A DNA stretch of 64,000 bases from Streptomyces termitum (GCF_014650175.1 NZ_BMUL01000007.1:310001-374000); one strand, 5' to 3'; shown: positions 18,369 through 27,141, numbered from the stretch's first letter. Numbers and translations are program-made. Notes: a model not told the origin generated them from the sequence alone.

Positions 18369-18947
18369 ATGCCCGCCGCCCCCGCCTCCCTGGACCGGCC
18401 CGACCGGTACGCCCCCGTCGCCATGGCCCTGCGCACCGCCGCGCTCGTCAACGCCCTGGCCGACCCGGCCGCCGGACCCCGCGCGATCACCGAGGTCCTC
18501 CTCGCCCACGGCGAACCCCCGCCCGCCACCGTCGCCCCCGAGGACCTCCCCCCGCTGCGGGCCGCCGCCGCCCGCTTCCGGGAGGTCTTCGCTGCCACCA
18601 CCGCCGACGGGGCCGCCGCCCTGCTCAACCCCCTCCTCGCGGCCCACACCGGCCCCCTCCGCCTCACCACCCACCACGGCACCACCCCCTGGCACCCCCA
18701 CCTGGACGCCGACGACGACGCGCCCTGGACGCCCTGGTTCCTGGCCTCCGGCAGCCTGGCCCTCACCCTCCTCCTCTGGGAACGGCAGGCCCCGCCCGGC
18801 CGGACCTGCGCCGCCACCCGCTGCGGCACCGTCTTCGTCGCCCACGGCAGCGGACCCGAACGCCGCTACTGCTCCCGCCGCTGCGCCACCCGCGAACGGG
18901 TCGCCGCGCACCGCGCCCGCACGGCCGCGGCCCCCGGCGCGGGCTGA
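18369..18947 (+). CDS. CGNR zinc-finger regulator (ABATE domain)
   Basis: 192 residues from ATG 18369 (198 from 18351). The N-terminal about 130 residues look like the stress-related ABATE domain. The C-terminus has the zinc finger CAATRCGTVFVAHG, then RRYCSRRCATRERVAAHRAR, with four Cys positioned as in CGNR proteins. Such proteins are presumed DNA-binding regulators in Actinobacteria. It is divergent to an MFS transporter, the common arrangement for a regulator and its transporter target. Confidence 0.87.
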   Translation: MPAAPASLDRPDRYAPVAMALRTAALVNALADPAAGPRAITEVLLAHGEPPPATVAPEDLPPLRAAAARFREVFAATTADGAAALLNPLLAAHTGPLRLTTHHGTTPWHPHLDADDDAPWTPWFLASGSLALTLLLWERQAPPGRTCAATRCGTVFVAHGSGPERRYCSRRCATRERVAAHRARTAAAPGAG

Positions 18948-18976
18948 GGCCCGGCCGGGGGCCGCGGGAGGGGGCG

Positions 18977-20212
18977 TCAGGGTTCGCGGCGGGGGCGGCG
19001 GCGCCGCCGGGCCCAGAGGGCGAGGGCCGCGCCGCAGGCCGCGCCGACCAGGGCGAGGGGGAGGCCCACCGACGGGCCCTCGTCCCCGGCGGCCGTCGCG
19101 GCGGCGGGCGGTGCGGCGGGCGGGGCGCCGGCGCCGCGCGCCGAGACCGCGCGGGTGTCCGACGGCGCCCGCTCGGGGGCCTTCGGCGGGAGCAGCGAGC
19201 CGACCGGCCGCACCTTGCCCGAGGCGGCGAAGCCCCAGTCCAGGAGGGAGCGGGCCTCCTCGTACACGGCGAGCCCGCCGCCCGACTGGGGGTTCATCAC
19301 CGTCGCCACCAGGGTGCGCCCGCCCTGGCGGGCGGCGACGATCAGCGTGTTGCCCGCGTTGGTGGTGTAGCCGTTCTTGACGCCGAGCAGCCCCGGGTAG
19401 CGGCCCACGCCGTCGGCGCCGGTGAGCAGCCGGTTGGTGTTGGCGATGCCGTACGACCAGGTGCCCGCCGGGAAGTCGGCGTACGCGGTCGAGCTGTAGT
19501 GCACGAACTCCGGGTCGCGCACCCCGGCCCGGCCGAAGACCGCCAGGTCGTACGCGGACGACACCTGGCCCGGCGCGTCGTAGCCGTCCGGCGACACCAC
19601 GTGGGTGTCCATCGCCCCCAGCGACCGGGCCTTCTCCTGCATCTGGCGGGCCATCGAGTCCCAGCCGCCGCTCATCGCCGCGAGGACGTGCACGGCGTCG
19701 TTGCCCGAGCTGAGGAAGACGCCGTTCCACAGGTCGGAGACCCGGTACGTGTACCCCTCCTTCACCCCGACCAGACTGCTGCCCTCGCCCATCCCCATCA
19801 GTTCCTCGTCGGCCACCGTGTGCCGCTCGGACGCCCGGTGGCGAGGCAGCACCGTCAGCGCGAAGAGGGTCTTGAGGGTGCTGGCCGGGGGCAGCTTCCG
19901 GTGCGCCGCGCGGGCGGCCAGCACCTCGCCGGTGTCGGCGTCGGCCACCAGCCAGGACAGGGCCGAGAGGGACGGCACGGCGGGCGCGCCGGGCAGCGGC
20001 CGCACCTGCGTCCCGGACCGGTGCAGCCGCGCCGGGTCCACGGATCCCCGCGCGGGAGGGGGCGGTTCGGTGCCCGCGGCCGGGGCGGATGCGGAGGCCG
20101 ACACCGGCACGCGGGGCGGGGCCGCGGCACGGGCGGCCAGGGGGGTGGAGAGCACGAGCAGCATCGCGGCGGAGCCCGCGGCGGCATGGCGAAGGGCTGA
20201 CGTGACGATCAT
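18977..20212 (-). CDS. D-alanyl-D-alanine carboxypeptidase (PBP5-like), membrane-anchored
   Basis: 411 residues. There is a signal peptide (about 1-30, AMLLVLSTPLAARAAA) and a linker. The peptidase S11 domain has the three penicillin-binding motifs: STLK (SxxK, near 112), SGN (SxN, near 170) and KNG (in place of KTG, near 275, GVKNGYTTNAGNTL). A C-terminal hydrophobic helix is followed by ARRRRRPRREP, which would anchor it on the outside of the membrane. The enzyme trims the terminal D-Ala of peptidoglycan stem peptides. It is the only gene in its transcription unit. Confidence 0.92.
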   Translation of the reverse strand: MIVTSALRHAAAGSAAMLLVLSTPLAARAAAPPRVPVSASASAPAAGTEPPPPARGSVDPARLHRSGTQVRPLPGAPAVPSLSALSWLVADADTGEVLAARAAHRKLPPASTLKTLFALTVLPRHRASERHTVADEELMGMGEGSSLVGVKEGYTYRVSDLWNGVFLSSGNDAVHVLAAMSGGWDSMARQMQEKARSLGAMDTHVVSPDGYDAPGQVSSAYDLAVFGRAGVRDPEFVHYSSTAYADFPAGTWSYGIANTNRLLTGADGVGRYPGLLGVKNGYTTNAGNTLIVAARQGGRTLVATVMNPQSGGGLAVYEEARSLLDWGFAASGKVRPVGSLLPPKAPERAPSDTRAVSARGAGAPPAAPPAAATAAGDEGPSVGLPLALVGAACGAALALWARRRRRPRREP

Positions 20213-20525
20213 TCAGCCACCGTAGGAAGGCGCCGCGCGGGCCGCAGGACGGAGTGCGCCACCCGGCGTAGCGAACACGACGCCGGGCGGCGCGTCGCGC
20301 GGCGGTCGGGTGGTCGTGCACCCGCCGCGCACCGCCGCACGGGTGATGCCCCGTCGGGAGGAGGGGCGGGCACGGAGGGATCCGACGGGACGCGAACAGT
20401 GGGGCGGATACAGGGGGTTCGGGGGCCTGTCTCCTTGAAGGGCCAGGGGCGCCACTCCTGCTGGTAGGCGGGGTGCTCGGCGCCGCCGACGCTGTCCGGC
20501 GTTCCGTAGGAGCCCCCTGCCACCG
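20213..20525. other. Intergenic region without a convincing gene
   Basis: Upstream of the carboxypeptidase gene. A 104-codon minus-strand frame (20523-20209) exists but has no ribosome-binding site and a Pro/Arg-rich shadow-like composition in its second half. I see no RNA gene. It must hold the carboxypeptidase promoter, but no clear hexamers stand out. Confidence 0.5.
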
Positions 20526-20663
20526 GCGGAACGCGCCGACGCCGGCCGGATCGCCGCCGGCGCCCGCGCCGCCCTCGGTCCGGACGCCTTCGCGCGGGTC
20601 TTCGCCCGGAGCGCCGCCGTCCCCGCCCGCAGTGCCTACCCCGGCCCGGTCACCCTGGCCTGA
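20526..20663 (+). pseudogene. C-terminal remnant of a large regulator or ATPase
   Basis: 45 codons reading AERADAGRIAAGARAALGPD, then AFARVFARSAAV and a tail to a TGA at 20661. This is the characteristic extreme C-terminus of LuxR/AfsR-like multi-domain regulators (helix RAALGxxAFxxAxARG). There is no start codon with a ribosome-binding site and nothing upstream continues the homology, so it looks like the end of a deleted gene. Confidence 0.5.
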
Positions 20664-20677
20664 CGCCCTCCCCCGTC

Positions 20678-21715
20678 CTACGGTCCCGTCGCCGCCCGGG
20701 TCGATGGGGGTTCGACCGGTGCTGCGGCGGGGGAGCAGGCGGAGAGCAGGTAGCCGGCCTGGAAGCGGCTGGTGGCCCCGAGTTCCTCCATCATCTCGGA
20801 GATGTGGCGGCGGCATGTCCGCAGGGACATGCCGAGCTTGCGGGCGATGACCTCGTCCTTGCTGCCGTCCGCCAGCATCTTGGCGATGGTCGTGCGCAGC
20901 GCGTTGGCTGTGAAGCTGCTGTAGGAGGTGGCGAAGGGTTCGGCCAGGCTCCACGCGGTGCCGAAGACGCTGCACAGGAAGGCGACGGCCGAGGGCTCGC
21001 GCAGCACCACCCCGGCGTGCGGGTTGTCCCACACGGGGAGGAAGGCCGTCTCGCGATCGAAGATGATCATCTTGCCGAACAGCTCACCCAGCGTACGAAT
21101 CTCCCCGCCGGCGGCGATCACCTTCGCCGCGTACTCCTGCGTGGGCGGGCTGTAGCGGGCGGTGTGCTGGTAGAGGGTGCGCATCCGCACCCCCCGGGAG
21201 ATCAGGGCGAGGTCGCGGGGCAGGGCCCGCTCCAGGTGCCCGGCGGGCCGCCCTCCACCCGGCTGTACGGTCAGGCACTCGTGGACGCAGCGGCCGGCGG
21301 CGTCGGAGATGAGGGTCATCACCCGATCCCGGGAGTCGATGACATCAATCCCGCCGACCTCGCCGCGGCGCTGCCCGGCCGCCTCGTACAGGGGGTTCAA
21401 GGCTGTCAACCGGGCTCGTGTGCGGTCGAGTTCCGCCAGTCTGCGGCGCAGCGCGTCCTCCTCCTCGCCCACGAGTTCGGCGGCGGCGGTACGCGGACTG
21501 ACGGCTGTGAGGAGGCCGTCGCTGCCCGGGACCGAGGTGAGGAGCCGGTCGCGCAGCAGGTTGGCGACGGTGGTCTCGGCCTCGCGCGTCGAGACGCCGA
21601 GTGCGAGGGCGAGCGCGTCGGGTGAGGTGGAGCCGTGCTCCAGGACATGACGGTACGCCCGGATATCGAGGTCCGCTAAGGGGCCGACCGTGCCTTCTTG
21701 TCCGTATATGGCCAT
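20678..21715 (-). CDS. LuxR-type transcriptional regulator with N-terminal TrmB-like domain
   Basis: 345 residues from ATG 21715, with GAGG nine bases upstream. The N-terminus is a winged helix (LADLDIRAYRHVLEHG, DALALALGVSTREAETTVAN). A middle effector region includes RDRVMTLISDAAGRCVHECL and a phospholipase-D-like FGKMIIFDRETAFLPV segment. The C-terminal LuxR helix-turn-helix reads DEVIARKLGMSLRTCRRHI. Members of this family are frequent in Streptomyces and often sit beside small-peptide or secondary-metabolite genes. Here the divergent genes are a tiny secreted peptide and small exported proteins, which are the most likely targets. Confidence 0.88.
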   Translation of the reverse strand: MAIYGQEGTVGPLADLDIRAYRHVLEHGSTSPDALALALGVSTREAETTVANLLRDRLLTSVPGSDGLLTAVSPRTAAAELVGEEEDALRRRLAELDRTRARLTALNPLYEAAGQRRGEVGGIDVIDSRDRVMTLISDAAGRCVHECLTVQPGGGRPAGHLERALPRDLALISRGVRMRTLYQHTARYSPPTQEYAAKVIAAGGEIRTLGELFGKMIIFDRETAFLPVWDNPHAGVVLREPSAVAFLCSVFGTAWSLAEPFATSYSSFTANALRTTIAKMLADGSKDEVIARKLGMSLRTCRRHISEMMEELGATSRFQAGYLLSACSPAAAPVEPPSTRAATGP

Positions 21716-21887
21716 AATATCCCGCCTCATCAAGGGGACATGCACCTTACTGGCAGGAAAGAGCGCTGGACCGGGGCCGAGGTTCCGCCTGATGCTTGAG
21801 GAGAGCCGGGGGGAGGAAGAGGAACCGCCCGGAAATGCCTCGCGAAAGCGAAGCCAATCCAGGGGAAAACGAGCGCGGGAGAATTCA

Positions 21888-22073
21888 ATGAAACTGTCCA
21901 AGGCCATCGCCACCGTGGTCCTCACCGCCGCGACCTTCGGCCTGGGGGCCCATACGGCCTCCGCCGCTCCCGGCCTCGACCGGTCCACCCCGTCGGCCCA
22001 CTCGACCACCGCCGACGGGTCCCGTGACACCGAATGGGGCTGCAAGACCCCCGACTGCAAACCGCCCCGCTGA
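21888..22073 (+). CDS. Small secreted two-cysteine peptide
   Basis: 61 residues, ATG 21888 with GGGAGA upstream. A clear signal peptide (MKLSKAIATVVLTAATFGLG, cleavage after TASA) leaves a mature peptide of about 35 residues ending WGCKTPDCKPPR. The two Cys are separated by four residues and could form a small disulfide loop. No maturation enzymes are adjacent. It lies 172 bp from the divergent LuxR-type regulator. Possible roles are signalling peptide, small toxin or morphogen; none can be chosen from the sequence. Confidence 0.75.
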   Translation: MKLSKAIATVVLTAATFGLGAHTASAAPGLDRSTPSAHSTTADGSRDTEWGCKTPDCKPPR

Positions 22074-22114
22074 ACCACCGGGCGGGGCGCGACACCCGAC
22101 ACGAGAGGTGAGAC

Positions 22115-22297
22115 GTGAGGAGTGAGAGGCGCCGCCGCACAGCGGCGCTGGCACTGCCGACCCTGCTGATCCTGCTGTTCCTCGCCGTACGGGCGCTGAC
22201 GACCGGCCGCCGCCGCGCCGCCCGACCGCACGGGGCCGCACCGGCCGCCCCCCGCGCGGAGGAGGACCTGGCCGACCACCTGGTCACCTCCTGGTGA
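22115..22297 (+). CDS. Small single-pass membrane protein
   Basis: 60 residues from GTG 22115, with GAGAGGTGAG upstream and 41 nt after the preceding peptide gene. A basic start (RSERRRRTAA) precedes one hydrophobic helix (LALPTLLILLFLAVRAL), then a basic segment and an acidic tail ending DHLVTSW. No family recognised. It is likely co-transcribed with the secreted peptide gene. Confidence 0.55.
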   Translation: MRSERRRRTAALALPTLLILLFLAVRALTTGRRRAARPHGAAPAAPRAEEDLADHLVTSW

Positions 22298-22510
22298 GGG
22301 TGGACCACCGGCCCGAGGCGCCGTCCGTACACCCCGTACGGGCCGTGTAAATCTCCGGGAACGCCCCGGAAATCACCGGGTGAACACCTGCGGACATCGT
22401 CGCGAGCATCCTCGCGTATCCCATCGTGAAATTCCTCGAAGCGGCGAATCCGGGGACCCGTGTGCCCGAAGAAACCCGGAACTGACTTTCCATGCACCCG
22501 AAAAGGAGAA

Positions 22511-23041
22511 ATGAAGATGAGTGTCTTCCGCAACCGCGCCGCCCTGCTGATCGCCACCACCGCCGCCCTCGCGGCGGTCGCCCTGCCCGCGTCCGCCGCC
22601 CAGGCCATGCCCTTGCCGGCGGTCACCGTCTCCTCCGCCCCGACGCACCAGCCCGCCGGCGAAGTCGGCGCGATGGCCGGCAAGGTCGACGTGATCTCCG
22701 CGGCCCTCGACATCACGAAGAAGATCATCAACATCGTCAACGACGCCATCGAGCGCGGCCAGAACCGCTCGGGCTACGTCAAGAGCCTGATGGAAGGCTC
22801 CTTCTACGAGTCCGGCCAGCGCTACAACGTCATGGTCATCAACGATGAGCTCGATTACTACGGCGAGCTCTACAACATCGTCTACGACGCCAAGGTCAGC
22901 GGTATCCACGGCCGCTACCGCGTCCTGGTCTTCGACTCCGGCCAGTTCTGGAACAAGGGCGACGGCGGCTGGATCAACTGGGCCTTCCGCGGGGTCTTCG
23001 ACCGCGACGGCGGCCACGTCACCTTCCGCAAGTTCTCCTGA
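22511..23041 (+). CDS. Secreted 'stress protein'-like protein, copy 1
   Basis: 176 residues from ATG 22511 (AAAAGGAG upstream). A signal peptide (about 1-32, ending ASAAQA) precedes a charged helical region (KVDVISAALDITKKIINIV) and a beta-rich C-terminal domain. That domain contains RYNVMVINDELDYYGEL, VLVFDSGQFWNKGDGGWINW and GVFDRDGGHVTF. The same C-terminal pattern occurs in the next gene. I recall such secreted Streptomyces proteins being labelled only 'stress protein', with no known biochemistry. The Gly/Trp-rich GDGGWINW signature suggests a surface-binding or structural role. Confidence 0.8.
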   Translation: MKMSVFRNRAALLIATTAALAAVALPASAAQAMPLPAVTVSSAPTHQPAGEVGAMAGKVDVISAALDITKKIINIVNDAIERGQNRSGYVKSLMEGSFYESGQRYNVMVINDELDYYGELYNIVYDAKVSGIHGRYRVLVFDSGQFWNKGDGGWINWAFRGVFDRDGGHVTFRKFS

Positions 23042-23100
23042 CCCACCCCCACCCCCACCCCCACCCTCACCCCTTTCCTCGAACCACCGGGAGCACCGTC

Positions 23101-23628
23101 ATGAACCTCAAGCCGACCCGCACCACCGCGCTCGCGGGCCTCGCCCTCGCCGCCGCCGTCACCGTGGGGGCCGTCGCCCCCGTCCAGGCCGCGGAACGCC
23201 CCGCCCGCACCGCCACCACGCCGGCCTCGACCACCGCCGGGGACCTCGGGGCCACCGCCGACGAGAAGACCCCCGTCGTCAGCGTCTCCATGGACCAGCT
23301 CGGCGTGGCCGGCAAGGTCGCCGACGCGGTCCGCGGCGTGAAGACCTCCGACCGCGGCAAGTTCGTCCAGGAAGCCGTCAAGGCCGCCTTCGATGCCGCC
23401 GGCGGCCGGCACAACGTGATGCTGTTCAACCTGTCCCAGAATTACGACGACCGCTTCCAGGGCACCCGCGTCTACGCCAACGTCAAGTGGGGCAACATTT
23501 ACTACGGCCTGTGGATCTTCGAGTCCGGTACGTTCGCCAACGGCGGCGACGGCGGCTGGATCAACTGGGGCATGATGGGCTGGTTCGACCGCAACGGCGG
23601 GGCCGTCACGTTCCACCGCTCCTGGTAA
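23101..23628 (+). CDS. Secreted 'stress protein'-like protein, copy 2
   Basis: 175 residues from ATG 23101 (GGGAG upstream), 59 nt after copy 1. The signal peptide spans about 1-31 (ending VQAA). The mature N-terminus differs from copy 1, but the C-terminal domain aligns with it: RHNVMLFNLSQNYDDRFQG, GLWIFESGTFANGGDGGWIN and GWFDRNGGAVTFHRSW. The pair probably arose by tandem duplication and forms one transcription unit closed by the hairpin at 23651. Function unknown. Confidence 0.8.
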   Translation: MNLKPTRTTALAGLALAAAVTVGAVAPVQAAERPARTATTPASTTAGDLGATADEKTPVVSVSMDQLGVAGKVADAVRGVKTSDRGKFVQEAVKAAFDAAGGRHNVMLFNLSQNYDDRFQGTRVYANVKWGNIYYGLWIFESGTFANGGDGGWINWGMMGWFDRNGGAVTFHRSW

Positions 23629-23650
23629 CCCTTGCGCGTATCCCGGCCGG

Positions 23651-23680
23651 GCCCGCTTCGGACTCTTCCCCGAGGCGGGC
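23651..23680 (+). terminator. Hairpin terminator after the secreted-protein pair
   Basis: Arms GCCCGCTTCGG (23651-23661) and CCGAGGCGGGC (23670-23680) pair over 11 bp with one G-T wobble and an 8-nt loop, 23 nt after the stop. Confidence 0.75.
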
Positions 23681-24134
23681 TCGCCTCGCGCGGTCGACGG
23701 CCCACGAGAGGCCCGGCCCGTGGCCCACGAGGCGGCGTGTGAGGTTCGGTCACGATGTCACTGAACGGCTCTGTCGGGAATCTTGGGTTGTCGGGCAGGG
23801 CCGGCGGCTGCGCCAGGACCAGGGCGGCCCGTGGGCCGGCCACGGAGACATCGCCCTGCGGACCGGGGCCGATGCCCGAGGGAGGCGCCCTGCTCCTGGC
23901 GCTCGGCCTTTTTCTGGACGACCGCGACACCGCGGTCGCCGAGGTGTACCTCCAGAAGTTTGTCCAGCGCCGGCACTTCCCCGCGGTTGGCGGCGCGGAG
24001 ATCGGGCAGATCGTGTTGTCCCGGGAAGGGCTCGCGCTCAAGCCCGGCTGACCTGGCGGTTCCACCCGCGCGGGGCAGCGGGTGCAGCCTCGGACGATGC
24101 CCTCCGCGATGCCGGGCAGGAGCCCGGGACGTGG
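23681..24134. other. Intergenic region, no recognisable gene
   Basis: Short frames exist on both strands (for example plus 23755-24051, 98 codons), but none has a ribosome-binding site, Streptomyces-type third-position GC bias and a recognisable family together. Base composition is more even than in the neighbours. It borders the SMI1 gene and transposase relics and may be decayed mobile DNA. Confidence 0.5.
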
Positions 24135-24866
24135 TCAGCGGTAGTCGTTGAGCCAGTCGCCCGGGATCAGGTCACGAACGCGGTCGAGATCCGCTGTCGT
24201 CCGGCCGCGGGCCCAGATGGCCACACCAGCGTCTTCCCGCAGAAGGACGTCCTGGCCCAGGAACCACCGGGAGCCGTTCTCCTCGCCGGCGGGATACGCG
24301 GGGAACGGCAGCCGGACGGCGTTCTCCTCCAGGAGTTCGATGCTGTGGTGATCCGGGTTGAGGAAGTCACACGGCCCTTCATCCGCCTGCACCTGAACGG
24401 CCTCGGACAACACGATCTCGACGAAGCAGAGGGACAGATGCTCCAGCCAGGGCTTCCACCGCTCGGCGCTCTTGTCGGCCAGGTCAAGCCGCATGAATAC
24501 CGCAGGATCGTCGTCCTGGAGGCTGTTCAGGAGAATGCCCCACGACGCGGCTCCCTGGTTCTCATGACGGAAGACCAGGGCTTCCTCGGCGGCATCCACA
24601 TACAGCTCAGCCGGGTCCAGCAGCATGTCGTGGTTGCTGGTCAGATCGTGACGGCGACCGAACAGCAGATACGCCTCGCGCAGCGCGGCCGGGAGTCGGA
24701 CACCCAGCCTCTGCTCCGTCGCCCGCAGATCGGCCTCCGTCCACCCGTCACCGTCTTCCAGGCCGTGGACCCAGTGCGCAGCAAAGTCCTGGATGAAGTT
24801 CCACGCACCACCGCGGTCGTCGACGCCCCTGGCGAGCGACGCAACAAGATCGAACCCTTGTGTCAT
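24135..24866 (-). CDS. SMI1/KNR4-family protein
   Basis: 243 residues from ATG 24866. The SMI1/KNR4 signature is clear: GWTEADLRATEQRLGVRLPA, ALREAYLLFGRRHDLTSNH, then an acidic beta-rich core (DQ-rich, NQGAASWGILLNSLQDDDPA). Many bacterial members are immunity proteins of polymorphic toxin systems; others are of unknown role. No toxin gene is adjacent; what follows is transposase debris, so it may be an orphan immunity gene. GC content and third-position bias look lower than in the flanking genes, consistent with transfer. Confidence 0.85.
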   Translation of the reverse strand: MTQGFDLVASLARGVDDRGGAWNFIQDFAAHWVHGLEDGDGWTEADLRATEQRLGVRLPAALREAYLLFGRRHDLTSNHDMLLDPAELYVDAAEEALVFRHENQGAASWGILLNSLQDDDPAVFMRLDLADKSAERWKPWLEHLSLCFVEIVLSEAVQVQADEGPCDFLNPDHHSIELLEENAVRLPFPAYPAGEENGSRWFLGQDVLLREDAGVAIWARGRTTADLDRVRDLIPGDWLNDYR

Positions 24867-25404
24867 GCCGGGACGATAACCGTTCCGCTCGTCATCCTCT
24901 CCGCACACCGACACGCCGACCTCGCACTCTCGGACTCGCCGACATTCTCGCGGCGCATGTACGACGCGATTGTCCCGCCCTACTCGACAAGCGACTCCTG
25001 GCAGCCCCCTTCTACCGCCCGTCGACACTGACCTCCTGGCAGGCGAAGACAGACTGGATCGAGCCCGACCTCGCTCCTTTCCCGTGGCAGGACGTCGGCC
25101 GGGGGCAGTTCCGGGAGGAAGCGGAGCGGTGACCGAAACCGCGGACAACGCCGCACGGGTTCAGCAGGACGTGAAGACCGGCTGGGCCTGCCGCACGCGG
25201 CGCCGGCGGAGCTGTGCTCGGCGGACCGTTCCGCTCTCGCTGGGGGACCTGTTCGCCTGCGCTGACGCCGAGGGTGTCAAGCTGCGGATCGACGGCACCG
25301 ACGTGCAGGTCCGCCGCCCTCGCGTGGGACGCCCCGGCCGCACGCCGAGCGCACGCACCGAACGACCCGGCCTGATCCGACGCGCATGGTCGGACAGGCC
25401 CTAG
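24867..25404 (+). mobile_element. Scrambled insertion-sequence relic
   Basis: A stretch of plus-strand frames that start and stop without a complete gene. 24860-25132 ends with a 4-nt stop-start overlap into 25129-25404. The second frame carries transposase similarity near 25232-25345 (separate entry). Composition is more even than in the neighbouring Streptomyces genes. No intact terminal inverted repeats were found by eye. Confidence 0.5.
25232..25345 (+). pseudogene. Fragment of an IS5-group DDE transposase
   Basis: The frame reads LSLGDLFACADAEGVKLRID, then GTDVQVRRPRVGRPGR. This matches the segment just before the catalytic core of Streptomyces IS5-like 'transposase family' proteins (LRIDGTExQVRRPRAGRPGRxAF). 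After RPGR the similarity stops and the frame closes 20 codons later, so the DDE core is missing. Confidence 0.65.
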
Positions 25405-25503
25405 GATGCGGGCGGCCGTCCTCCCGGCCGGGTGCCGGGGGAGGGGGCGGTTCCGTTCCGCCGGTCGGCGTGGCGGGTCTTCTCGGGGGCAGGAGTGGTG
25501 GAG

Positions 25504-26769
25504 ATGGCAGTGCGTCCCGGACCGGCCGAGGGCCGCGACCCGGTGCCGGAGCCGTACCGGCTCGACCCGGCCGGCGGCTGCCCGCACGCGGCCGGCGCCC
25601 GGCTCCTCGCCCGGGGCGCCGTCGCCCCCGTGGAGCTGCCCGGCGGCATCGAGGGCATGGCGGTCCTCGGCCACGACGCCCTGCGCGACTTCCTCGCCCA
25701 CCCCGACGTCGCCAAGGACCCCCGGCACTTCACCGCGCTCGCGGAGGGCCGGATACCCGAGGGGTGGCCGCTGCGGACCTTCGCCACCGTGCCCGGCATG
25801 ATCACCGCCGACGGCGCCGACCACCGGCGGCTGCGGGCCCTCGTCGGCAGCGCCTTCACCGCCCGCCGCGTCGAGGCGCTGCGCCCCCGCGTCGAGGCGG
25901 TGGCGGCGGAGCTCCTCGACGGGCTCGCCGGGGCCGCCGCCCGGGACGGCGGCGTCGCCGACCTGCGCCGCCACTACGCTCTGCCGCTGCCGCTCCGCGT
26001 CATCTGCGAACTCTTCGGCGTCGACCCCGCCCACCAGGAGCCGCTGCACCGGCTGTCCAGTCTCGTCGTCGCCACCGACACCCCGCCCGAGCGGGCCGTC
26101 GCCGCCAACCGGGACCTCCTCGCGCTCCTCGCGGCCATCGCCGCCGCGAAGGCGTCGGCCCCCGGCGACGACCTGACCAGCGCCCTCCTCGCCGCCCACG
26201 ACGAGGACGGCGACCGGCTGACCCGGCCCGAGCTGATCGGCACCCTGCTGCTGATGATCGTCGCGGGCCACGAGACCACCCTCAACCTCGTCACCAACGC
26301 CGTCCGGGCCCTGTGCGCCCACCGCGACCAGCTCGCCCTCGTCACCGGCGGCCGGGCCACCTGGGCGGACGCCGTCGAGGAGACCCTGCGCTGGGACAGT
26401 CCCGTCGCCTACTTCCCCTTCCGCTACCCCACCCGGGACCTGGCCGTCGGCGGCACGGTGATCCCCCGGGGCACGCCCGTCCTCGCCGGATACGCGGCGG
26501 CGGGCCGCGACGGCGCGGCGCACGGCCCGGACGCCGACCGCTTCGACCTCACCCGGACCGGCGGCCCCCGGCACCTCTCGCTGGGCCACGGACCCCACTA
26601 CTGCCTGGGCGCCCCGCTCGCCCGGATGGAGGCGGCCGTCGCCCTCGAAGCGCTCTTCACCCGCTTCCCCGAACTCGACGTCGCCGTCCCGGAGCCCCGT
26701 CTGGCCCGCCACGCGGGCTTCGTCGGCAACAGCGTGCGGGCCCTCCCGGTCCGCCTCGCCACGGCCTGA
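25504..26769 (+). CDS. Cytochrome P450
   Basis: 421 residues from ATG 25504 (GGAG eight bases upstream; GTG 25498 is an alternative). All P450 marks are present: I-helix MIVAGHETTLNLVTNAVRAL (about 255), ExxR as EETLRW (about 295), and the heme-binding loop LGHGPHYCLGAPLARME with Cys near 372. The first position of the heme loop is Leu instead of the usual Phe. The size and lack of a membrane helix indicate a soluble bacterial class I enzyme needing a separate ferredoxin and reductase, which are not adjacent. The substrate is unknown. Confidence 0.95.
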   Translation: MAVRPGPAEGRDPVPEPYRLDPAGGCPHAAGARLLARGAVAPVELPGGIEGMAVLGHDALRDFLAHPDVAKDPRHFTALAEGRIPEGWPLRTFATVPGMITADGADHRRLRALVGSAFTARRVEALRPRVEAVAAELLDGLAGAAARDGGVADLRRHYALPLPLRVICELFGVDPAHQEPLHRLSSLVVATDTPPERAVAANRDLLALLAAIAAAKASAPGDDLTSALLAAHDEDGDRLTRPELIGTLLLMIVAGHETTLNLVTNAVRALCAHRDQLALVTGGRATWADAVEETLRWDSPVAYFPFRYPTRDLAVGGTVIPRGTPVLAGYAAAGRDGAAHGPDADRFDLTRTGGPRHLSLGHGPHYCLGAPLARMEAAVALEALFTRFPELDVAVPEPRLARHAGFVGNSVRALPVRLATA

Positions 26770-26774
26770 CGGGC

Positions 26775-27026
26775 TCAGGCGGCGGGGTCCCGGCCCGGCA
26801 CCGGGGCCGGGGGAGTCCGCAGGGCGGAGACCAGCCGCAGCAGCCGGTCCTCGTTCCCCGCGAGGCCCGCCGCGCGGAGCGCCTCGTCGGCCTCGGCCAT
26901 CGGGCTGGTCAGCATCATCCCCGCGTACGGGGCCAGGCCCGGGTCCGTCAGCACGGCCTGGGTCGACTCCAGGAGGCGCAGATACGCCTGGGCCGCGGCG
27001 CGCTCCGTGGCACTGATGGTGGTCAT
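26775..27026 (-). CDS. Conserved hypothetical protein
   Basis: 83 residues from ATG 27026 with AGGGAG nine bases upstream. It is wholly helical in appearance: SATERAAAQAYLRLLESTQA, then PMAEADEALRAAGLAGNEDR. No membrane segment or Cys. It converges with the P450 gene, five bases between stops. No family recognised. Confidence 0.65.
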   Translation of the reverse strand: MTTISATERAAAQAYLRLLESTQAVLTDPGLAPYAGMMLTSPMAEADEALRAAGLAGNEDRLLRLVSALRTPPAPVPGRDPAA

Positions 27027-27141
27027 GTCGGGCTCCCTCTCGACGGCTTGACGCGTCCCACCACCCTCTCGCACGGGTCCGACAATGCCCCTCAGGCCCG
27101 CCCGCGCGACCGCCCGAAGGACCCAAGCCCTCCCCCCGGCG

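Noticed and set aside
20209..20523. 104-codon minus-strand ORF upstream of the carboxypeptidase
   Set aside because: No ribosome-binding site and Pro/Arg-rich second half; no family recognised, so treated as intergenic.
23755..24051. 98-codon plus-strand ORF
   Set aside because: Weak codon bias, no ribosome-binding site and no recognisable domain; reported only as part of an unexplained gap.
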